Shown: positions 34,827 through 44,620, numbered from the stretch's first letter. The stretch: 64,000 nucleotides of DNA from Nocardiopsis terrae (GCF_014651695.1 NZ_BMXJ01000002.1:434001-498000); one strand, 5' to 3'. Numbers and translations: made by a program. Notes: generated by a model not told the origin, from the letters alone.

Positions 34827-34944
34827 GGCGCATTCCAGGATACGTCCGACCAACCTCCCTCCGGCCCCGGGCACCCGTGTCCCGGTTGTCCACAGACCGG
34901 AATCGGCCACCGCCCGACCGCGCCCGGCCCGATAACCTTGGGGC

Positions 34945-36285
34945 ATGCCTGACTCCGCGTCCACGCAGCCCGACCAGACCGCCGCCGCCCCCGCCGGGGA
35001 GCACTGGCCCGCGCCCACCGCCCGCCAGCCGGTGCACGCCCGGATCTCCCTTCCCGGTTCCAAATCCGTCACCAACCGGGCCCTGATCCTCGCGGCGCTC
35101 TCCGAAACGCCGTGCACGGTACTCGGCCCCCTGGTCAGCCGGGACAGCGAGCTCATGGTGGACGCCCTGCGCGCGCTCGGCACCCGGATCGAGGAGCTGC
35201 CCGCGGCTTCCCCGGGCGCCGTCCCCGACCTGTCCGTCACCCCGGCGCCCCCGCGCGGACCGGCCACCGTGGACGTCGGCAACGCCGGCACCGTCATGCG
35301 CTTCGTACCGCCGCTGGCCGCACTGGCCGACGGTGACGTGCACTTCGACGGCGACCCCCGGGCCCGTGAGCGGCCCGTGGACGAACTCCTCCGCGCGCTG
35401 CGCGCCCTGGGTGCCGACATCGACGACGGGGGGCGCGGCGCCCTGCCGCTGACCATCCACGGGACCGGTGCCGTGCGCGGCGGCGAGGTCACCCTGGACG
35501 CCTCGGGGTCCTCCCAGTTCGTCTCGGCCCTGCTGCTCAGCGGCGCCCGCTTCACCGAAGGGGTGCACGTGCGCCACGAGGGGCCCCCGGTCCCCTCCCA
35601 GCCGCACCTGGACATGACCGTCGAGATGCTCCGTGCGGTCGGCGTCGACGTCACCACCGCCGAGAACTCGTGGAAGGTCGGGCCGGGGCCGGTCCGGGCC
35701 ACCGAGATCACCGTCGAACCGGACCTGTCCAACGCCGCCCCCTTCCTCGCCGCCGCGCTGGTCAGCAAGGGCGAAGTGACAGTACAGGGGTGGCCGGAAC
35801 GGACCACCCAGCCCGGTGACGCCCTGCGCGGACTGTTCACCCGGATGGGCGGCGAGGTCTCCCGCTCCGGCGCCGACGGCACGGCCCTGACCCTGCGCGG
35901 CACCGGCGGAATCCACGGCATCACCGCGGACCTGCGCGACGTCGGCGAACTCACCCCGACCATCGCGGCCGTGGCGGCCCTGGCCGACTCCCCCTCCCGA
36001 CTGACCGGCATCGCACACCTGCGCCGCCACGAGACCGACCGCATCGCCGCTCTGGCCGCCGAGATCAACCGGTTGGGCGGAGACGCCGAGGAGCTGCCCG
36101 ACGGCCTGGTCATCCGCCCCAGGCCGCTGCACGGCGGTGTGTTCCACTCCTACGACGACCACCGGATGGCCACGTCCGGCGCGGTCATCGGGCTCGCGGT
36201 GCCCGGAGTGGAGGTGGAGAACATCGCCACGACACGCAAGACCCTGCCCGACTTCCCGGGCCTGTGGTCGGAGGTCCTGGCATGA
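34945..36285 (+). CDS. aroA: 3-phosphoshikimate 1-carboxyvinyltransferase (EPSP synthase)
   Basis: 446 aa. Shikimate pathway enzyme joining shikimate 3-phosphate and [19 protein letters not shown] (37-52, with the substrate Lys and Arg), GNAGTVMRF (PEP site), [31 protein letters not shown] and LRRHETDRI are all present. The ATG at 34945 lies 6 nt after TAACCT, a leaderless promoter pattern. Its stop overlaps the start of rsgA (ATGA). The N-terminal ~30 residues are a non-conserved extension. Confidence 0.97.
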   Translation: MPDSASTQPDQTAAAPAGEHWPAPTARQPVHARISLPGSKSVTNRALILAALSETPCTVLGPLVSRDSELMVDALRALGTRIEELPAASPGAVPDLSVTPAPPRGPATVDVGNAGTVMRFVPPLAALADGDVHFDGDPRARERPVDELLRALRALGADIDDGGRGALPLTIHGTGAVRGGEVTLDASGSSQFVSALLLSGARFTEGVHVRHEGPPVPSQPHLDMTVEMLRAVGVDVTTAENSWKVGPGPVRATEITVEPDLSNAAPFLAAALVSKGEVTVQGWPERTTQPGDALRGLFTRMGGEVSRSGADGTALTLRGTGGIHGITADLRDVGELTPTIAAVAALADSPSRLTGIAHLRRHETDRIAALAAEINRLGGDAEELPDGLVIRPRPLHGGVFHSYDDHRMATSGAVIGLAVPGVEVENIATTRKTLPDFPGLWSEVLA

Positions 36286-37313
36286 GCCGCACGCGGGGCG
36301 GGGGACGCCATCTGGACGAGGACGACATCCGCGTACGCGCCCGGGGCGGTTCCAAACCGCGCACCCGTAAGCGGCCCAAACACGAGAACGCGGTGGAGGG
36401 CCTGGTCACCGCCGTCGACCGGGGCCGGTACCGCTGCCTGGTGGACGGCGTCCCCGTGGTCGCCATGAAGGCCCGCGAGCTCGGCCGGGGCTCCATCGTG
36501 GTCGGTGACCGGGTGGACGTGGTCGGCGACCTGTCCGGGCGGCCCGACACCCTGGCGCGGGTGGTCCGGGTCCGTGAGCGCGACTCGGTGCTCAGACGCA
36601 CCGCCGACGACACCGACCCAGTGGAGCGGGTGATCGTCGCCAACGCCGACCAGCTCGCCATCGTCTGCGCCCTCGCCGACCCCGCGCCCCAGCCGCGCTT
36701 CGTGGACCGGTGCCTGGTGGCCGCCTACGACGCCGGACTGGAGCCGCTGCTCTGCCTCACCAAGGCGGACCTGGCCTCCCCCGACGAGATGCTGGGCGCC
36801 TACAAGCCGCTGGGGCTCCCGTACGAGGTACTCAGCCCGGAGGGCGGCCTCGACGAGCTGCGCGCCCGCCTGGCCGACAGGACCACGGTGTTCGTGGGTT
36901 CCTCCGGTGTGGGCAAGTCGACCCTGGTCAACCGGCTGGTCCCGGGAACCGACCGGGCCGTCGGCCACGTCAACGCGGTCACCGGCCGCGGCCGCCACAC
37001 CTCCACCTCGGCGCTCGCCCTGCGGTTCGGGGGCGGCTGGCTCATCGACACCCCGGGGGTGCGCAGCTTCGGTCTGGCGCACGTCTCACCCGAGGAGATC
37101 GTCGCCGGTTTCCACGACCTCGCGGAACTCGCCGAGGACTGCCCGCCCGACTGCACCCACCAGCCCGAGGCCCCGGAGTGCGCGATCGGGGCGGCCCTGG
37201 ACCGGGGGGAGGCCGACCCCGAACGGGTGGCCTCGCTCAGGCGCCTGCTCAGCAGCCGTGAGGGCGACGAGGAGCCCGAGGCCGCGGAGCCCCCGCCCGG
37301 CCCGCACACCTGA
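36282..37313 (+). CDS. rsgA: Ribosome small-subunit-dependent GTPase RsgA
   Basis: 343 aa. Circularly permuted GTPase that checks 30S maturation. An OB-fold (~35-110), then the G4 motif TKAD (160-163) before G1 GSSGVGKST (206-214) and G3 DTPG (256-259), with a C-terminal zinc site Cys287, Cys291, His293, Cys300. The ATG overlaps the aroA stop; the aroA-rsgA pair is conserved in actinobacteria. A Pro/Glu-rich tail ends the protein. Confidence 0.96.
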   Translation: MSRTRGGGRHLDEDDIRVRARGGSKPRTRKRPKHENAVEGLVTAVDRGRYRCLVDGVPVVAMKARELGRGSIVVGDRVDVVGDLSGRPDTLARVVRVRERDSVLRRTADDTDPVERVIVANADQLAIVCALADPAPQPRFVDRCLVAAYDAGLEPLLCLTKADLASPDEMLGAYKPLGLPYEVLSPEGGLDELRARLADRTTVFVGSSGVGKSTLVNRLVPGTDRAVGHVNAVTGRGRHTSTSALALRFGGGWLIDTPGVRSFGLAHVSPEEIVAGFHDLAELAEDCPPDCTHQPEAPECAIGAALDRGEADPERVASLRRLLSSREGDEEPEAAEPPPGPHT

Positions 37314-37461
37314 CCGCTCCGGCCGCCCCGCACCCTCCTCCGCGGCTGCCCCAGGCCGCGCAGGGGCGTCCGGGCGTACTCCGTGCGGCCGTCGCACCCC
37401 GCAGAACCCGCCGTACTCCCCGACCCGGTGAACCCCGTGGCTCCGCCCGGGTTCCGCGGGC

Positions 37462-37821
37462 TCAGGGCCTCGGCGGGTCACCGTCGACCGGTGCCTGCGC
37501 CAGCACGTGTTCACGGCCCCAGAGCCCCAGCGGTTCCAGGGCCCGGTTCAGGCTCCGCCCCAGATCCGTCAGCGAGTACTCCACGCGCGGCGGAACCTCG
37601 GCGAAGGCCTCCCGGTGCACGATCCCGTCGCCCTCCAGTTCACGCAGGTGCGAGGCGAGGACCTTCTCCGTGACGCCTGACAACTCCCTGCGCAGCTCGC
37701 CGAACCTGCGCGGGCGCTCGTCGAGGGCCCACAGGATGAGCACCTTCCACTTACCGCCCACCACGTCCATCGCCGCGTCGATACCGCAGTGGTACGCGTT
37801 CTCCGCCCGCCTGGTGACCAA
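37462..37821 (-). CDS. HxlR-family winged-helix regulator
   Basis: 119 aa. The HxlR signature: CGIDAAMDVVGGKWKVLILWAL near the start (shortened), RRFGELRRELSGVTEKVLASHLRELE and a C-terminal YSLTDLGRSL. One cysteine (Cys12) at the N-terminus, the position of the redox/electrophile-sensing Cys in several HxlR proteins. Start is TTG at 37821 with GGAGC about 8 nt upstream. It is divergent from an imine-reductase-like gene with a palindrome between them, so it probably represses that gene. Confidence 0.92.
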   Translation of the reverse strand: MVTRRAENAYHCGIDAAMDVVGGKWKVLILWALDERPRRFGELRRELSGVTEKVLASHLRELEGDGIVHREAFAEVPPRVEYSLTDLGRSLNRALEPLGLWGREHVLAQAPVDGDPPRP

Positions 37822-37876
37822 CGTGACCGCTCCGTTCCGTCTCGTCCAACTGGATGCTTACCCACAGGTGCGCGCC

Positions 37877-37888
37877 CACTTCGAAGTG
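37877..37888. promoter_or_regulatory. Putative HxlR operator palindrome
   Basis: Perfect 12-bp dyad CACTTCGAAGTG in the 108-bp gap between the HxlR gene and the divergent reductase gene, followed by a related GTACTTG at ~37890. Confidence 0.6.
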
Positions 37889-37929
37889 CGTACTTGTCCG
37901 CTCTCCGGGCCCGGCCCGAACCTGAACGC

Positions 37930-38823
37930 ATGACACACGACACCGCACAGTCAACCAAGCCCCGCGTGGTCCTGCTCGGCCTCGGCGCGATGGGTGCCGC
38001 GCTCGGCAGGGCCTGGCTCGCGGCCGGGTACCCGGTAACCGTCTGGAACCGGACCGCCGCCCGTGCCGAACCGCTCCGCGCGCTCGGCGCCGACGTGGCC
38101 GGCACCGCCGCCGAGGCCGTGGCCGCCGGCCCTCTGGTGGTGACCTGCCTGTTGGATGACGCCTCGGTCGAGGAGGCCCTGGCCGGGGCCGACCTCCACG
38201 GCAGGGACCTGGTCGACCTGACCACCGGAACCCCGGACCAGGCGGACGCCCGCGCCGCGTGGGCCCAGAACCGGGGCGCCCGCTTCCTCAGCGGCGGGGT
38301 GATGGCGGTCCCGCCCATGGTCGGTGTTCCCGAGGCCGGGGGCTACGTGTTCTACGGCGGCTCGCGGGCGGTCTTCGACCGGCACCGGTCCGCTCTCGCG
38401 GCGCCCCTGGGCGTCCACTTCGCCGGGGCCCGGCCGGGGGCGGCCGCCCTGTACGACATCGCCCTGCTCAGCGCGATGAACGGCATGTTGGCCGGGATCA
38501 CCCACGCCTTCGCCCTGGTCCGCGGTGAGGAGATGCCGCTGAAGGAGTTCGCCGGGCTCCTCACCTCGTGGCTCTCCGCGATGGCGTCCGCGGCGGACAC
38601 GATGGCCGAGCAGATCGACAGTGGCGACTACACCAGGGACGTGGTCTCCAACCTGGCCATGCAGGTCTCCGGTAACCGCACCCTGGCCGCGGCGGCCCGG
38701 GAGCGGGGAGTGGACTTCCGGCTCCTGGCGCCCTACTCCGAACTGTTGGCGGAGCGCCTGGCACAGGGCTTCGCCGACGAGGACGGCACCGGGGCCCTGG
38801 AACTGCTCGTCGAGCGTTCCTGA
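37930..38823 (+). CDS. NADP-dependent beta-hydroxyacid dehydrogenase / imine reductase-like oxidoreductase
   Basis: 297 aa. Rossmann domain with GLGAMGAALGRAWLAAGYPV (~14-33) and NRT after the second strand, which favours NADP. The C-terminal helical domain has AALYDIALLSAMNGMLAG (~165-182), the inter-domain helix typical of imine reductases and related 6PGDH-like enzymes. It probably reduces an imine or a carbonyl; the real substrate is unknown. The ATG at 37930 lacks a strong ribosome site; the upstream extension overlaps the HxlR gene. Regulated by the divergent HxlR (inference). Confidence 0.88.
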   Translation: MTHDTAQSTKPRVVLLGLGAMGAALGRAWLAAGYPVTVWNRTAARAEPLRALGADVAGTAAEAVAAGPLVVTCLLDDASVEEALAGADLHGRDLVDLTTGTPDQADARAAWAQNRGARFLSGGVMAVPPMVGVPEAGGYVFYGGSRAVFDRHRSALAAPLGVHFAGARPGAAALYDIALLSAMNGMLAGITHAFALVRGEEMPLKEFAGLLTSWLSAMASAADTMAEQIDSGDYTRDVVSNLAMQVSGNRTLAAAARERGVDFRLLAPYSELLAERLAQGFADEDGTGALELLVERS

Positions 38824-38848
38824 AGTCCACCGTCCCGGGACCGCCGAA

Positions 38849-38881
38849 GGGTGTCCGGCGTGCGCCGCACGCCGGACACCC
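38849..38881. terminator. Bidirectional terminator between convergent genes
   Basis: 15-bp perfect stem (38849-38863 with 38867-38881, GGGTGTCCGGCGTGC) and a 3-nt loop. It starts 25 nt after the reductase stop and ends 1 nt before the DUF2087 stop. Confidence 0.9.
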
Positions 38882-38882
38882 C

Positions 38883-39188
38883 CTACAGGTCGACGGTTCC
38901 GCCGCACCGCCAGTAGCGGGTCCGGTCGTGCTCCATGAAGCCCTCGTCGGTGAGGCTGCGGCGCAGGACCACCAGATCGGCGGTGAACCGGCGCAGGACC
39001 GCGTTGACCTCCTCCTCGGTGTACCGGACACCCGGCTCGAAGGCACGGGCGACCTGGTCGAGCAGGACGAGGCGGTCCGTGCGGCGGACGGGCAGGGACG
39101 TGATCCGTCCCCGGGGCATGTGGGTCCGCAGCACCTCGCGGCGCTCGGATTCGCTCGGTTCCCTCGGTCCCGGCCCTTCCAGCACCAC
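38883..39188 (-). CDS. DUF2087-domain protein
   Basis: 101 aa. A DUF2087-type domain: RGRITSLPVRRTDRLVLLDQ, FEPGVRYTEEEVNAVLRRF and the late DEGFMEHDRTRYWR are the typical conserved blocks. In other proteins this domain follows ArsR-type helix-turn-helix domains; here it stands alone. The GTG at 39188 has GAGGAGG 3-6 nt upstream, and it starts 7 nt after the TetR gene, so they form an operon. Function unknown, probably a small DNA- or ligand-binding accessory protein. Confidence 0.85.
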   Translation of the reverse strand: MVLEGPGPREPSESERREVLRTHMPRGRITSLPVRRTDRLVLLDQVARAFEPGVRYTEEEVNAVLRRFTADLVVLRRSLTDEGFMEHDRTRYWRCGGTVDL

Positions 39189-39195
39189 GGCCTCC

Positions 39196-39783
39196 TCAGC
39201 GGTCCACGGGCAGCATGCCGTGCACGACCATCTCCACCCTGTGGGCGGCCCGGTCCGGGTCGACGGGCTGGAGGGAGTACGACACGATCAGCCTCAGGGT
39301 CACGTCCGCGACCGCCTCGGTGACGGCGGGATCCGCCTCCGGGCAGTGTTCCCGCAGCGTCCACACGATGCGCTCCCCCAGAGCGTCCAGGAGCGGCGCG
39401 GACCTGGTCGTGAGGACGGGCAGGAGCTCGTCGTCACCGGTGACCACCGCGCGCAGCAGCGGGTTGTCCCGTGCCGCGAGCAGGACCATCCTGGTCGTAC
39501 GGCTCACCGCGTGCGCGGGGTCGCGCCCGTCGGACTCCAGGACCCCCACCACGGTGTCGAGCAGCGCGCTGACCTCACGCACCACCACCGCCTGGAGCAA
39601 CCCCTCCTTGCTGCCGAAGACGTTGTACAGGGTCTGCCTGGACACCTGCGCGGCCGCGGCGATGTCGGCCATCCGCCGATCCCCCCACTCCCCCGCCAGC
39701 ACCTCGGCGTAGGCGGCGTCCATCAGGCGTTCACGCGCCCCGGTTCCCTCCCGGGGCCGCCTGTCTCCGCTCACGCTTGCCAT
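39196..39783 (-). CDS. TetR-family regulator
   Basis: 195 aa. HTH ~14-60 (RERLMDAAYAEVLAGEWGDRRMADIAAAAQVSRQTLYNVFGSK, shortened) then an all-helical ligand domain. The ATG at 39783 has GAGGAT about 8 nt upstream; an upstream in-frame part is low complexity and was excluded. It is co-transcribed with the DUF2087 gene and divergent from hisN; a TetR next to hisN and a DUF2087 gene appears in other actinomycetes. No clear operator was recognised in the 170-bp gap. Confidence 0.9.
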   Translation of the reverse strand: MASVSGDRRPREGTGARERLMDAAYAEVLAGEWGDRRMADIAAAAQVSRQTLYNVFGSKEGLLQAVVVREVSALLDTVVGVLESDGRDPAHAVSRTTRMVLLAARDNPLLRAVVTGDDELLPVLTTRSAPLLDALGERIVWTLREHCPEADPAVTEAVADVTLRLIVSYSLQPVDPDRAAHRVEMVVHGMLPVDR

Positions 39784-39953
39784 TCCCCCATCCTCGCATC
39801 CGCCCTCCCCTCCCGTCGTGCTCCGGACCCGGGTCCGCCTCCACACAGGCACACCCCTCGCTCCCCCGGCCCCCTGGGCTCCCCCTAACACTCTGATCAC
39901 GCGGGGGCGCTGCTTTGGGCGTGTTCGTGCCGGGGAGGGTAGCGTTACCGGCC

Positions 39954-40763
39954 ATGGCGTCCTTTGACGATGATCTGCGGCTGGCCCACGTGCTCGCCGA
40001 CGCTGCCGACGACATCGCGGTGAAGCGCTTCCGCGCGCTTGACCTGGTTGTCGACACCAAACCGGACCTCACCCCGGTGACCGAAGCCGACCGCATGGTC
40101 GAGGAGACCCTGCGCAGTGTGCTCTCCCGCGCCCGCCCCCGCGACGCGGTGGTCGGCGAGGAGTACGGCAGGACCGGCAACAGCAACCGGGTGTGGGTCA
40201 TCGACCCCATCGACGGCACGAAGAACTACGTGCGCGGCGTCCCGGTGTGGGCGACGCTCATCGCCCTGCTGGAGGGCGACCGCCCCGTGGTGGGCGTGGT
40301 GTCGGCTCCGGCGCTGCACCGGCGCTGGTGGGCGTCCAAGGGCGGCGGGACCTGGACGGGCAGGAGCCTGTCCAAGGCCTCGCGCTGCCACGTCTCCAAG
40401 GTGACGGAGCTGTCGGACGCCTCGCTGAGCTTCTCGTCACTGACCGGCTGGGAGGAGCAGGGGCGGCTGGAATCGTTCCTGGGACTGACCCGATCGGTGT
40501 GGCGGACCCGGGCCTACGGCGACTTCTGGTCGCACGTGATGGTGGCGGAGGGGACCGTGGACATCTCGGCCGAACCCGAGCTCTCGCTCTGGGACGCCGC
40601 CCCGCTGCCGATCATCCTGGAGGAGGCGGGCGGCCGCGCCACCAACCTGCGCGGTGACGGCTTCGAGGACGGCGGGCCGCTGGTGTGCACCAACGGAGCC
40701 ATCCACGACCAGGTACTGACCTGGCTCAACGGTGGACCCACCCCCCTGCGCCGACCCGAGTGA
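39954..40763 (+). CDS. hisN: Histidinol-phosphatase, inositol monophosphatase family
   Basis: 269 aa. Inositol-monophosphatase fold: TPVTEADRMVEETL, the metal Glu in GEEYG, the core WVIDPIDGTKNYVRGV (metal Asp residues), and the late motif LSLWDAAPLPIILEEAGG. The actinobacterial member of this size, lying near aroA and rsgA, is the histidinol-phosphate phosphatase of histidine synthesis. The ATG at 39954 is chosen because TAGCGT lies 8 nt upstream (possible leaderless transcript) and the conserved sequence begins right after it. Inositol-phosphatase activity is a less likely alternative. Confidence 0.92.
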   Translation: MASFDDDLRLAHVLADAADDIAVKRFRALDLVVDTKPDLTPVTEADRMVEETLRSVLSRARPRDAVVGEEYGRTGNSNRVWVIDPIDGTKNYVRGVPVWATLIALLEGDRPVVGVVSAPALHRRWWASKGGGTWTGRSLSKASRCHVSKVTELSDASLSFSSLTGWEEQGRLESFLGLTRSVWRTRAYGDFWSHVMVAEGTVDISAEPELSLWDAAPLPIILEEAGGRATNLRGDGFEDGGPLVCTNGAIHDQVLTWLNGGPTPLRRPE

Positions 40764-40865
40764 GCGCTTCGCGGGGGCGTTCCCGGTGCGCCGCCCCGGA
40801 CTGACCCGACCCAGACAAACACAAAGAGCGCCCACTTAAGCACCCTGCGTAGTAACGTGCGCTGT

Positions 40866-41390
40866 GTGCTGACCACCGAAACCCACCCGTGGCGCACGGT
40901 CGCGCTCTGCGGGGCGGTCCTGCTCCTGGCCACGGCCTGCGGCGAAGGCCACGGCCACAGCCCCCGGCAGCTCAGCGAGATGATCGCCGAGACCGTGCGC
41001 GAGAGCGCCGACTCCGGTCTGCCCGGGCTCGGCATGCCCGACACCCTGTTCGACCCGGCCCGCTACGCCTGCACCCCGGCCGTCGATCCCGAGCTCCCCG
41101 GTGGTTGGCGCAGCGTGGCACCGCGCGCCGCGGCCGGGGGCGGCGAACCGGTCGAACTCGGCCTCACCGACTCCGAAGCGGAGCACTCCGACCCCGTCCT
41201 CGCCTCCGTGACCGGACCCGACGGGGAGACCGCCAGCGCCGAGGCCGACCTCACCGGGGACGCGTGGGCGCGCCTGGACTACCCGGAGGACTTCGGCGCC
41301 GGGGAGACCGTGCCCGGCGTGTACACGGTGGTGTGGTCCGACAGCCGAAGCGGCGCGCCCCTCACCTGCGACGGCTTCGAGGTCGAGTAG
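40866..41390 (+). CDS. Hypothetical lipoprotein
   Basis: 174 aa, not recognised. Signal peptide with lipobox LLATAC (Cys ~25), then a secreted domain with two further cysteines (about 71 and 169) that may pair. It precedes a MacAB-like exporter by 227 bp and could be its partner or independent. The GTG at 40866 lies 7 nt after TAACGT, a leaderless pattern; another GTG three codons upstream overlaps that box. The 227-bp gap to the exporter (41391-41617) is GC-rich with several short hairpins and no clear promoter. Confidence 0.75.
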   Translation: MLTTETHPWRTVALCGAVLLLATACGEGHGHSPRQLSEMIAETVRESADSGLPGLGMPDTLFDPARYACTPAVDPELPGGWRSVAPRAAAGGGEPVELGLTDSEAEHSDPVLASVTGPDGETASAEADLTGDAWARLDYPEDFGAGETVPGVYTVVWSDSRSGAPLTCDGFEVE

Positions 41391-41617
41391 GTCCGCACCC
41401 GCGCCCCGGACCGGGCCGCCGCCCCGCCCCCGTGTCCGGGTCCGGGTCCCCGACCGTGACGACGCGCGTCCGGGTTCGGCCACGGGAAAACCCGGTCCCC
41501 AGTGAACCGAAACCCCCCGCGTCCGCGATGGAACTGTTGGCACCCCGCCCTACGCGGGGCACCCCGGCGCCGACGGCGCCGCGCCGGACCCCCTACAGAC
41601 ACACGGGAAGGGGCTTC

Positions 41618-42853
41618 ATGCTGCGTTCCCTCACCGCCGGGATCGTACTGGCCTTCGCCGGCTCCAGGGCCAACGTGGCCCGGACCATCCTGTCCTGCGC
41701 CGGCATCGTCGTCGGTGTCGGCGCGCTGATCCTGGTGGTCACCGCGGGCGACCTAGGGCAGCGCTTCGCCACCGCCTACAGCGAGGCCAACGCCGGACGC
41801 GCGGCGACCCTCGAGGTCAGCGCCTTCGGCACCGTCACCGACCTGGACTCGTTCGAGGAGGACCTCGGCCGGGCCGGCGCCCTGGAGGTGTCGGTCTACA
41901 ACCGGATGGAGTCCGCCCCGCCGCTGCGGGCGGACGACGAGGTCATCCGGAACACCGACATCGTCGGGGTGGACGCCGCCCTCGGCGACATCCGGCGGAT
42001 CAACATGACCCGGGGCCGCTGGTTCACCGAGGCCGACCTCGACTCCAGGGCCCCCGTCCTGGTGGTCAACGAGGCCCTGGCCGATCGGCTCGGTGACTTC
42101 GGCGACGTCCAGATCGGCACCGACCACTGGGCGGACGTGCGGATCGTCGGCGTCTCGCAGGGTTCCACCTTCAACGCCAACCAGTACAGCGCATACCTGC
42201 TGCGCGCACCCTCCTCCGGGGAGATCGTCTTCGGCCCCTCCTGGGACCCCGAGGACAACTCCCTCCCCCAGCCCACCTACCTGGCACGGGTGGACCCCTC
42301 CGACGAGGCCGCCGAGGAGATGTTCTCCGGGGGCGTGTTCACCGACCGCCTGCTCTCGGCCAGTTGGCGCTGGGGGATCGAGAACGAGGAGGACATCATG
42401 GTCTACCGCACCGACTACGCGGCGGAGACCGAGGAGCTCATCGGCTACCTGTCCCTGGGCCTGATCGGCATCGCGGTGATCACCCTCACCACCGGCCTGC
42501 TCGGAGTCCTCAACGTGGGGCTGGTCACGGTACGGGAGCGGCGCCGCGAGCTCGCCACCTACCGGGCCCTGGGTGCGAGCAGGTTCACCCTGTTCGTGGC
42601 GGTGGTGATGGAGGCGGTGGTCGTGGCGGTCGTCGCCGGGCTGATCGCCCTGGCCCTGTCCTGGGCCCTGGTCGCCGCCGGCGGGGCCCTCATCGGCCGC
42701 TTCGTGTGGCTGCCACCCGACATCAGCATGGCGGTTCCGCCCTCGGCCGCGCTGGTCGGCCTGGGCAGTGCGGCCTTCGTCGGGCTCTTGGCCGGGATCA
42801 TCCCCGCGATCAGGGCGCTGCGCGCGTCCGTCGTCGCCGGGCTGCGGGAATAG
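41618..42853 (+). CDS. MacB-like ABC transporter permease
   Basis: 411 aa. FtsX/MacB topology: one N-terminal helix (~15-40; ARTILSCAGIVVGVGALILV), a large periplasmic-type domain (~45-270), then three helices (~290-315, 335-365, 375-405) with the coupling segment VRERRRELATYRALGASR, typical of MacB permeases. It forms a tripartite-like exporter with the next two genes. The ATG at 41618 has GGGAAGGGG 4-5 nt upstream. Substrate unknown; such systems export peptides, antibiotics or lipids. Confidence 0.93.
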   Translation: MLRSLTAGIVLAFAGSRANVARTILSCAGIVVGVGALILVVTAGDLGQRFATAYSEANAGRAATLEVSAFGTVTDLDSFEEDLGRAGALEVSVYNRMESAPPLRADDEVIRNTDIVGVDAALGDIRRINMTRGRWFTEADLDSRAPVLVVNEALADRLGDFGDVQIGTDHWADVRIVGVSQGSTFNANQYSAYLLRAPSSGEIVFGPSWDPEDNSLPQPTYLARVDPSDEAAEEMFSGGVFTDRLLSASWRWGIENEEDIMVYRTDYAAETEELIGYLSLGLIGIAVITLTTGLLGVLNVGLVTVRERRRELATYRALGASRFTLFVAVVMEAVVVAVVAGLIALALSWALVAAGGALIGRFVWLPPDISMAVPPSAALVGLGSAAFVGLLAGIIPAIRALRASVVAGLRE

Positions 42854-42863
42854 GAGACAACAC

Positions 42864-43898
42864 GTGAAGAAGTGGATCATCATCGGCGCGGCCCTCGTCC
42901 TGGTGCCGGGCCTGTTCGGTTCGGGCTACCTCCTGCTGTCCCGCACCGGAGGCGCCGACCCGGCGGCGGAGGAGCTCCTCCAGCAGTCCGCGGCGGACGC
43001 GGACGGCGGTCCGGTGGAGGTGGAGCTGGGCACGGTCAGTTCCCTGCTCGTGCTCGACGCGACCGTCCGACCGGAGCCGGGCGAGTCGCTCAAGGCCCGC
43101 CAGGGCGGCACCGTCACGCACCTGTGGCTGGACGACGGCGCCACGGTGGAGAACGGTGCCCCGGTCCTCAACGTGTCGGTGCCCGCGGAGGGCGCCGCGG
43201 GTGCGGCCGAGGGCGACGCGGACGCCGGACCTGCGACCACCGAGGTCACCCTGTACGCGCCCGCCTCCGGGACGATCAGGGGCATGGACGACGTCCGGGT
43301 CGGCGACGTCCTGGAACCGGGTGCGGCGGTGGCCACCGTCGCACCGGACGAGTTCCGCGCCGTGGCCACGGTCCCCGCCAACGACCTGTACCGGCTCTAC
43401 GAGGACCCGAGCGACATCATGCTCAAGATCGACAAGGGGCCGCCGTCCGCCGAGTGCGAGTTCCTCTCCCTGGGTTCGGCGGAGGAGGGTTCGGCTCCCG
43501 CCCCCGAACCGGAGGAGTTCGACCCGTTCGCCGACGGGTCCGAGGGCGGCGGCCCCGGGGCCGAGCTGTCCTGCCGGGTCCCCTCGGACCTGCAGGTGTT
43601 CGACGGGGTCCGGGGGAAACTGTCGGTGAGCACCGGCGAGGCCAAGGACGTCGTGGTCGTACCGGTGACCGCCGTGCGCGGCACCGCCGAGGAGGGCGAG
43701 GTGACCGTGATCGGCGACGACGGCACCGAGGAGGCCCGCGAGGTCTCCCTGGGGCTGTCCGACGGGCAGCTCGTCGAGGTCACCGAGGGGCTGAGCGTCG
43801 GCGAGACGGTCATGGACCCGGTTCCGCTGGACCCGCGTTTCGACGTCCCCGGCGACGCCGACGAGGAGATGGACGACATGTACGGGGTGGACGGCTAG
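42864..43898 (+). CDS. Membrane-fusion-protein-like component of the exporter (MacA/HlyD type)
   Basis: 344 aa. One N-terminal helix (~4-26), a biotinyl-lipoyl-like beta domain split by a hairpin (~70-150; GGTVTHLWLDDGATVENGAPVL), an acidic loop near 215-240 and a C-terminal beta barrel with VVVPVTAVRG (~275-284), as in RND/ABC adaptor proteins. GTG start with AGGAG 8-9 nt upstream, 10 nt after the permease. It ends where the ATPase begins (stop TAG directly followed by ATG). In a Gram-positive cell it would be an outer-face adaptor. Confidence 0.88.
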   Translation: MKKWIIIGAALVLVPGLFGSGYLLLSRTGGADPAAEELLQQSAADADGGPVEVELGTVSSLLVLDATVRPEPGESLKARQGGTVTHLWLDDGATVENGAPVLNVSVPAEGAAGAAEGDADAGPATTEVTLYAPASGTIRGMDDVRVGDVLEPGAAVATVAPDEFRAVATVPANDLYRLYEDPSDIMLKIDKGPPSAECEFLSLGSAEEGSAPAPEPEEFDPFADGSEGGGPGAELSCRVPSDLQVFDGVRGKLSVSTGEAKDVVVVPVTAVRGTAEEGEVTVIGDDGTEEAREVSLGLSDGQLVEVTEGLSVGETVMDPVPLDPRFDVPGDADEEMDDMYGVDG

Positions 43899-44618
43899 AT
43901 GACGGTCGACACTCCCCACCCGGTGGCCGCGACCGGACGGCAGCCCACTCCCCCGCTACTCCGCGTGGAGGGCCTGACCAGGCACTTCATGGTTTCCGGC
44001 ACCCGGATCGACGTGTTGCACGACTGCACCTTCGACGTCAGCCGCGGCGAGGTCGTGGCCGTCGTGGGCCAGTCGGGGTCGGGCAAGTCCACCCTGCTGA
44101 ACGTGTTGGGCCTGCTGGACGAACCCAGCAGCGGTGCCTACACCTTCGACGGGGTCGACACCACGTCCCTGCGGGAGGGCCGCAGGTCGCGGCTGCGCGG
44201 GGACGGGATCGGCTTCGTGTTCCAGCAGTTCCACCTGTTGGAGCGACGCTCCGCCCTGGCGAACGTGGGCGTTCCGATGGTGCTGGGCGGGGTCCCCCTG
44301 TTGCGCCGCCGAACGCGCGCCAGGGAGTTGCTGGAGGCGGTGGGGCTGGGGCACCGACTGCACTCCCAGCCGCACCAGCTGTCCGGCGGTGAGCAGCAGC
44401 GTGTGGCCCTGGCGCGCGCCCTGAGCCGGGAACCCGCCCTGGTGCTGGCCGACGAGCCCACGGGCGCCCTGGACGCCGCCAGCAGCACCATGATCATGGA
44501 TCAGCTGATCGACCAGTCCCGGGTACGCGACGCCGCCGTGGTCGTGGTGACCCACGACCCGAAGGTGGCCGAGCGGGCCGACCGGGTCGTGGAGCTGGTG
44601 GAGGGCCGCACCCGCTGA
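43899..44618 (+). CDS. ABC transporter ATPase (MacB/LolD type)
   Basis: 239 aa. Walker [10 protein letters not shown] (~57-65), Q-loop FVFQQFHLL, signature LSGGEQQR, Walker [12 protein letters not shown] and switch His in VVVVTHD. It energises the permease encoded two genes upstream. It begins immediately after the adaptor stop and is followed by a strong terminator, so the three genes are a closed operon. Confidence 0.96.
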   Translation: MTVDTPHPVAATGRQPTPPLLRVEGLTRHFMVSGTRIDVLHDCTFDVSRGEVVAVVGQSGSGKSTLLNVLGLLDEPSSGAYTFDGVDTTSLREGRRSRLRGDGIGFVFQQFHLLERRSALANVGVPMVLGGVPLLRRRTRARELLEAVGLGHRLHSQPHQLSGGEQQRVALARALSREPALVLADEPTGALDAASSTMIMDQLIDQSRVRDAAVVVVTHDPKVAERADRVVELVEGRTR

Positions 44619-44620
44619 AC

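Noticed and set aside
34827-36113. Upstream extension of the cysteine desulfurase frame (antisense to aroA)
   Set aside because: The extension is low complexity and the conserved desulfurase start lies at 34826; aroA has all family motifs on the other strand.
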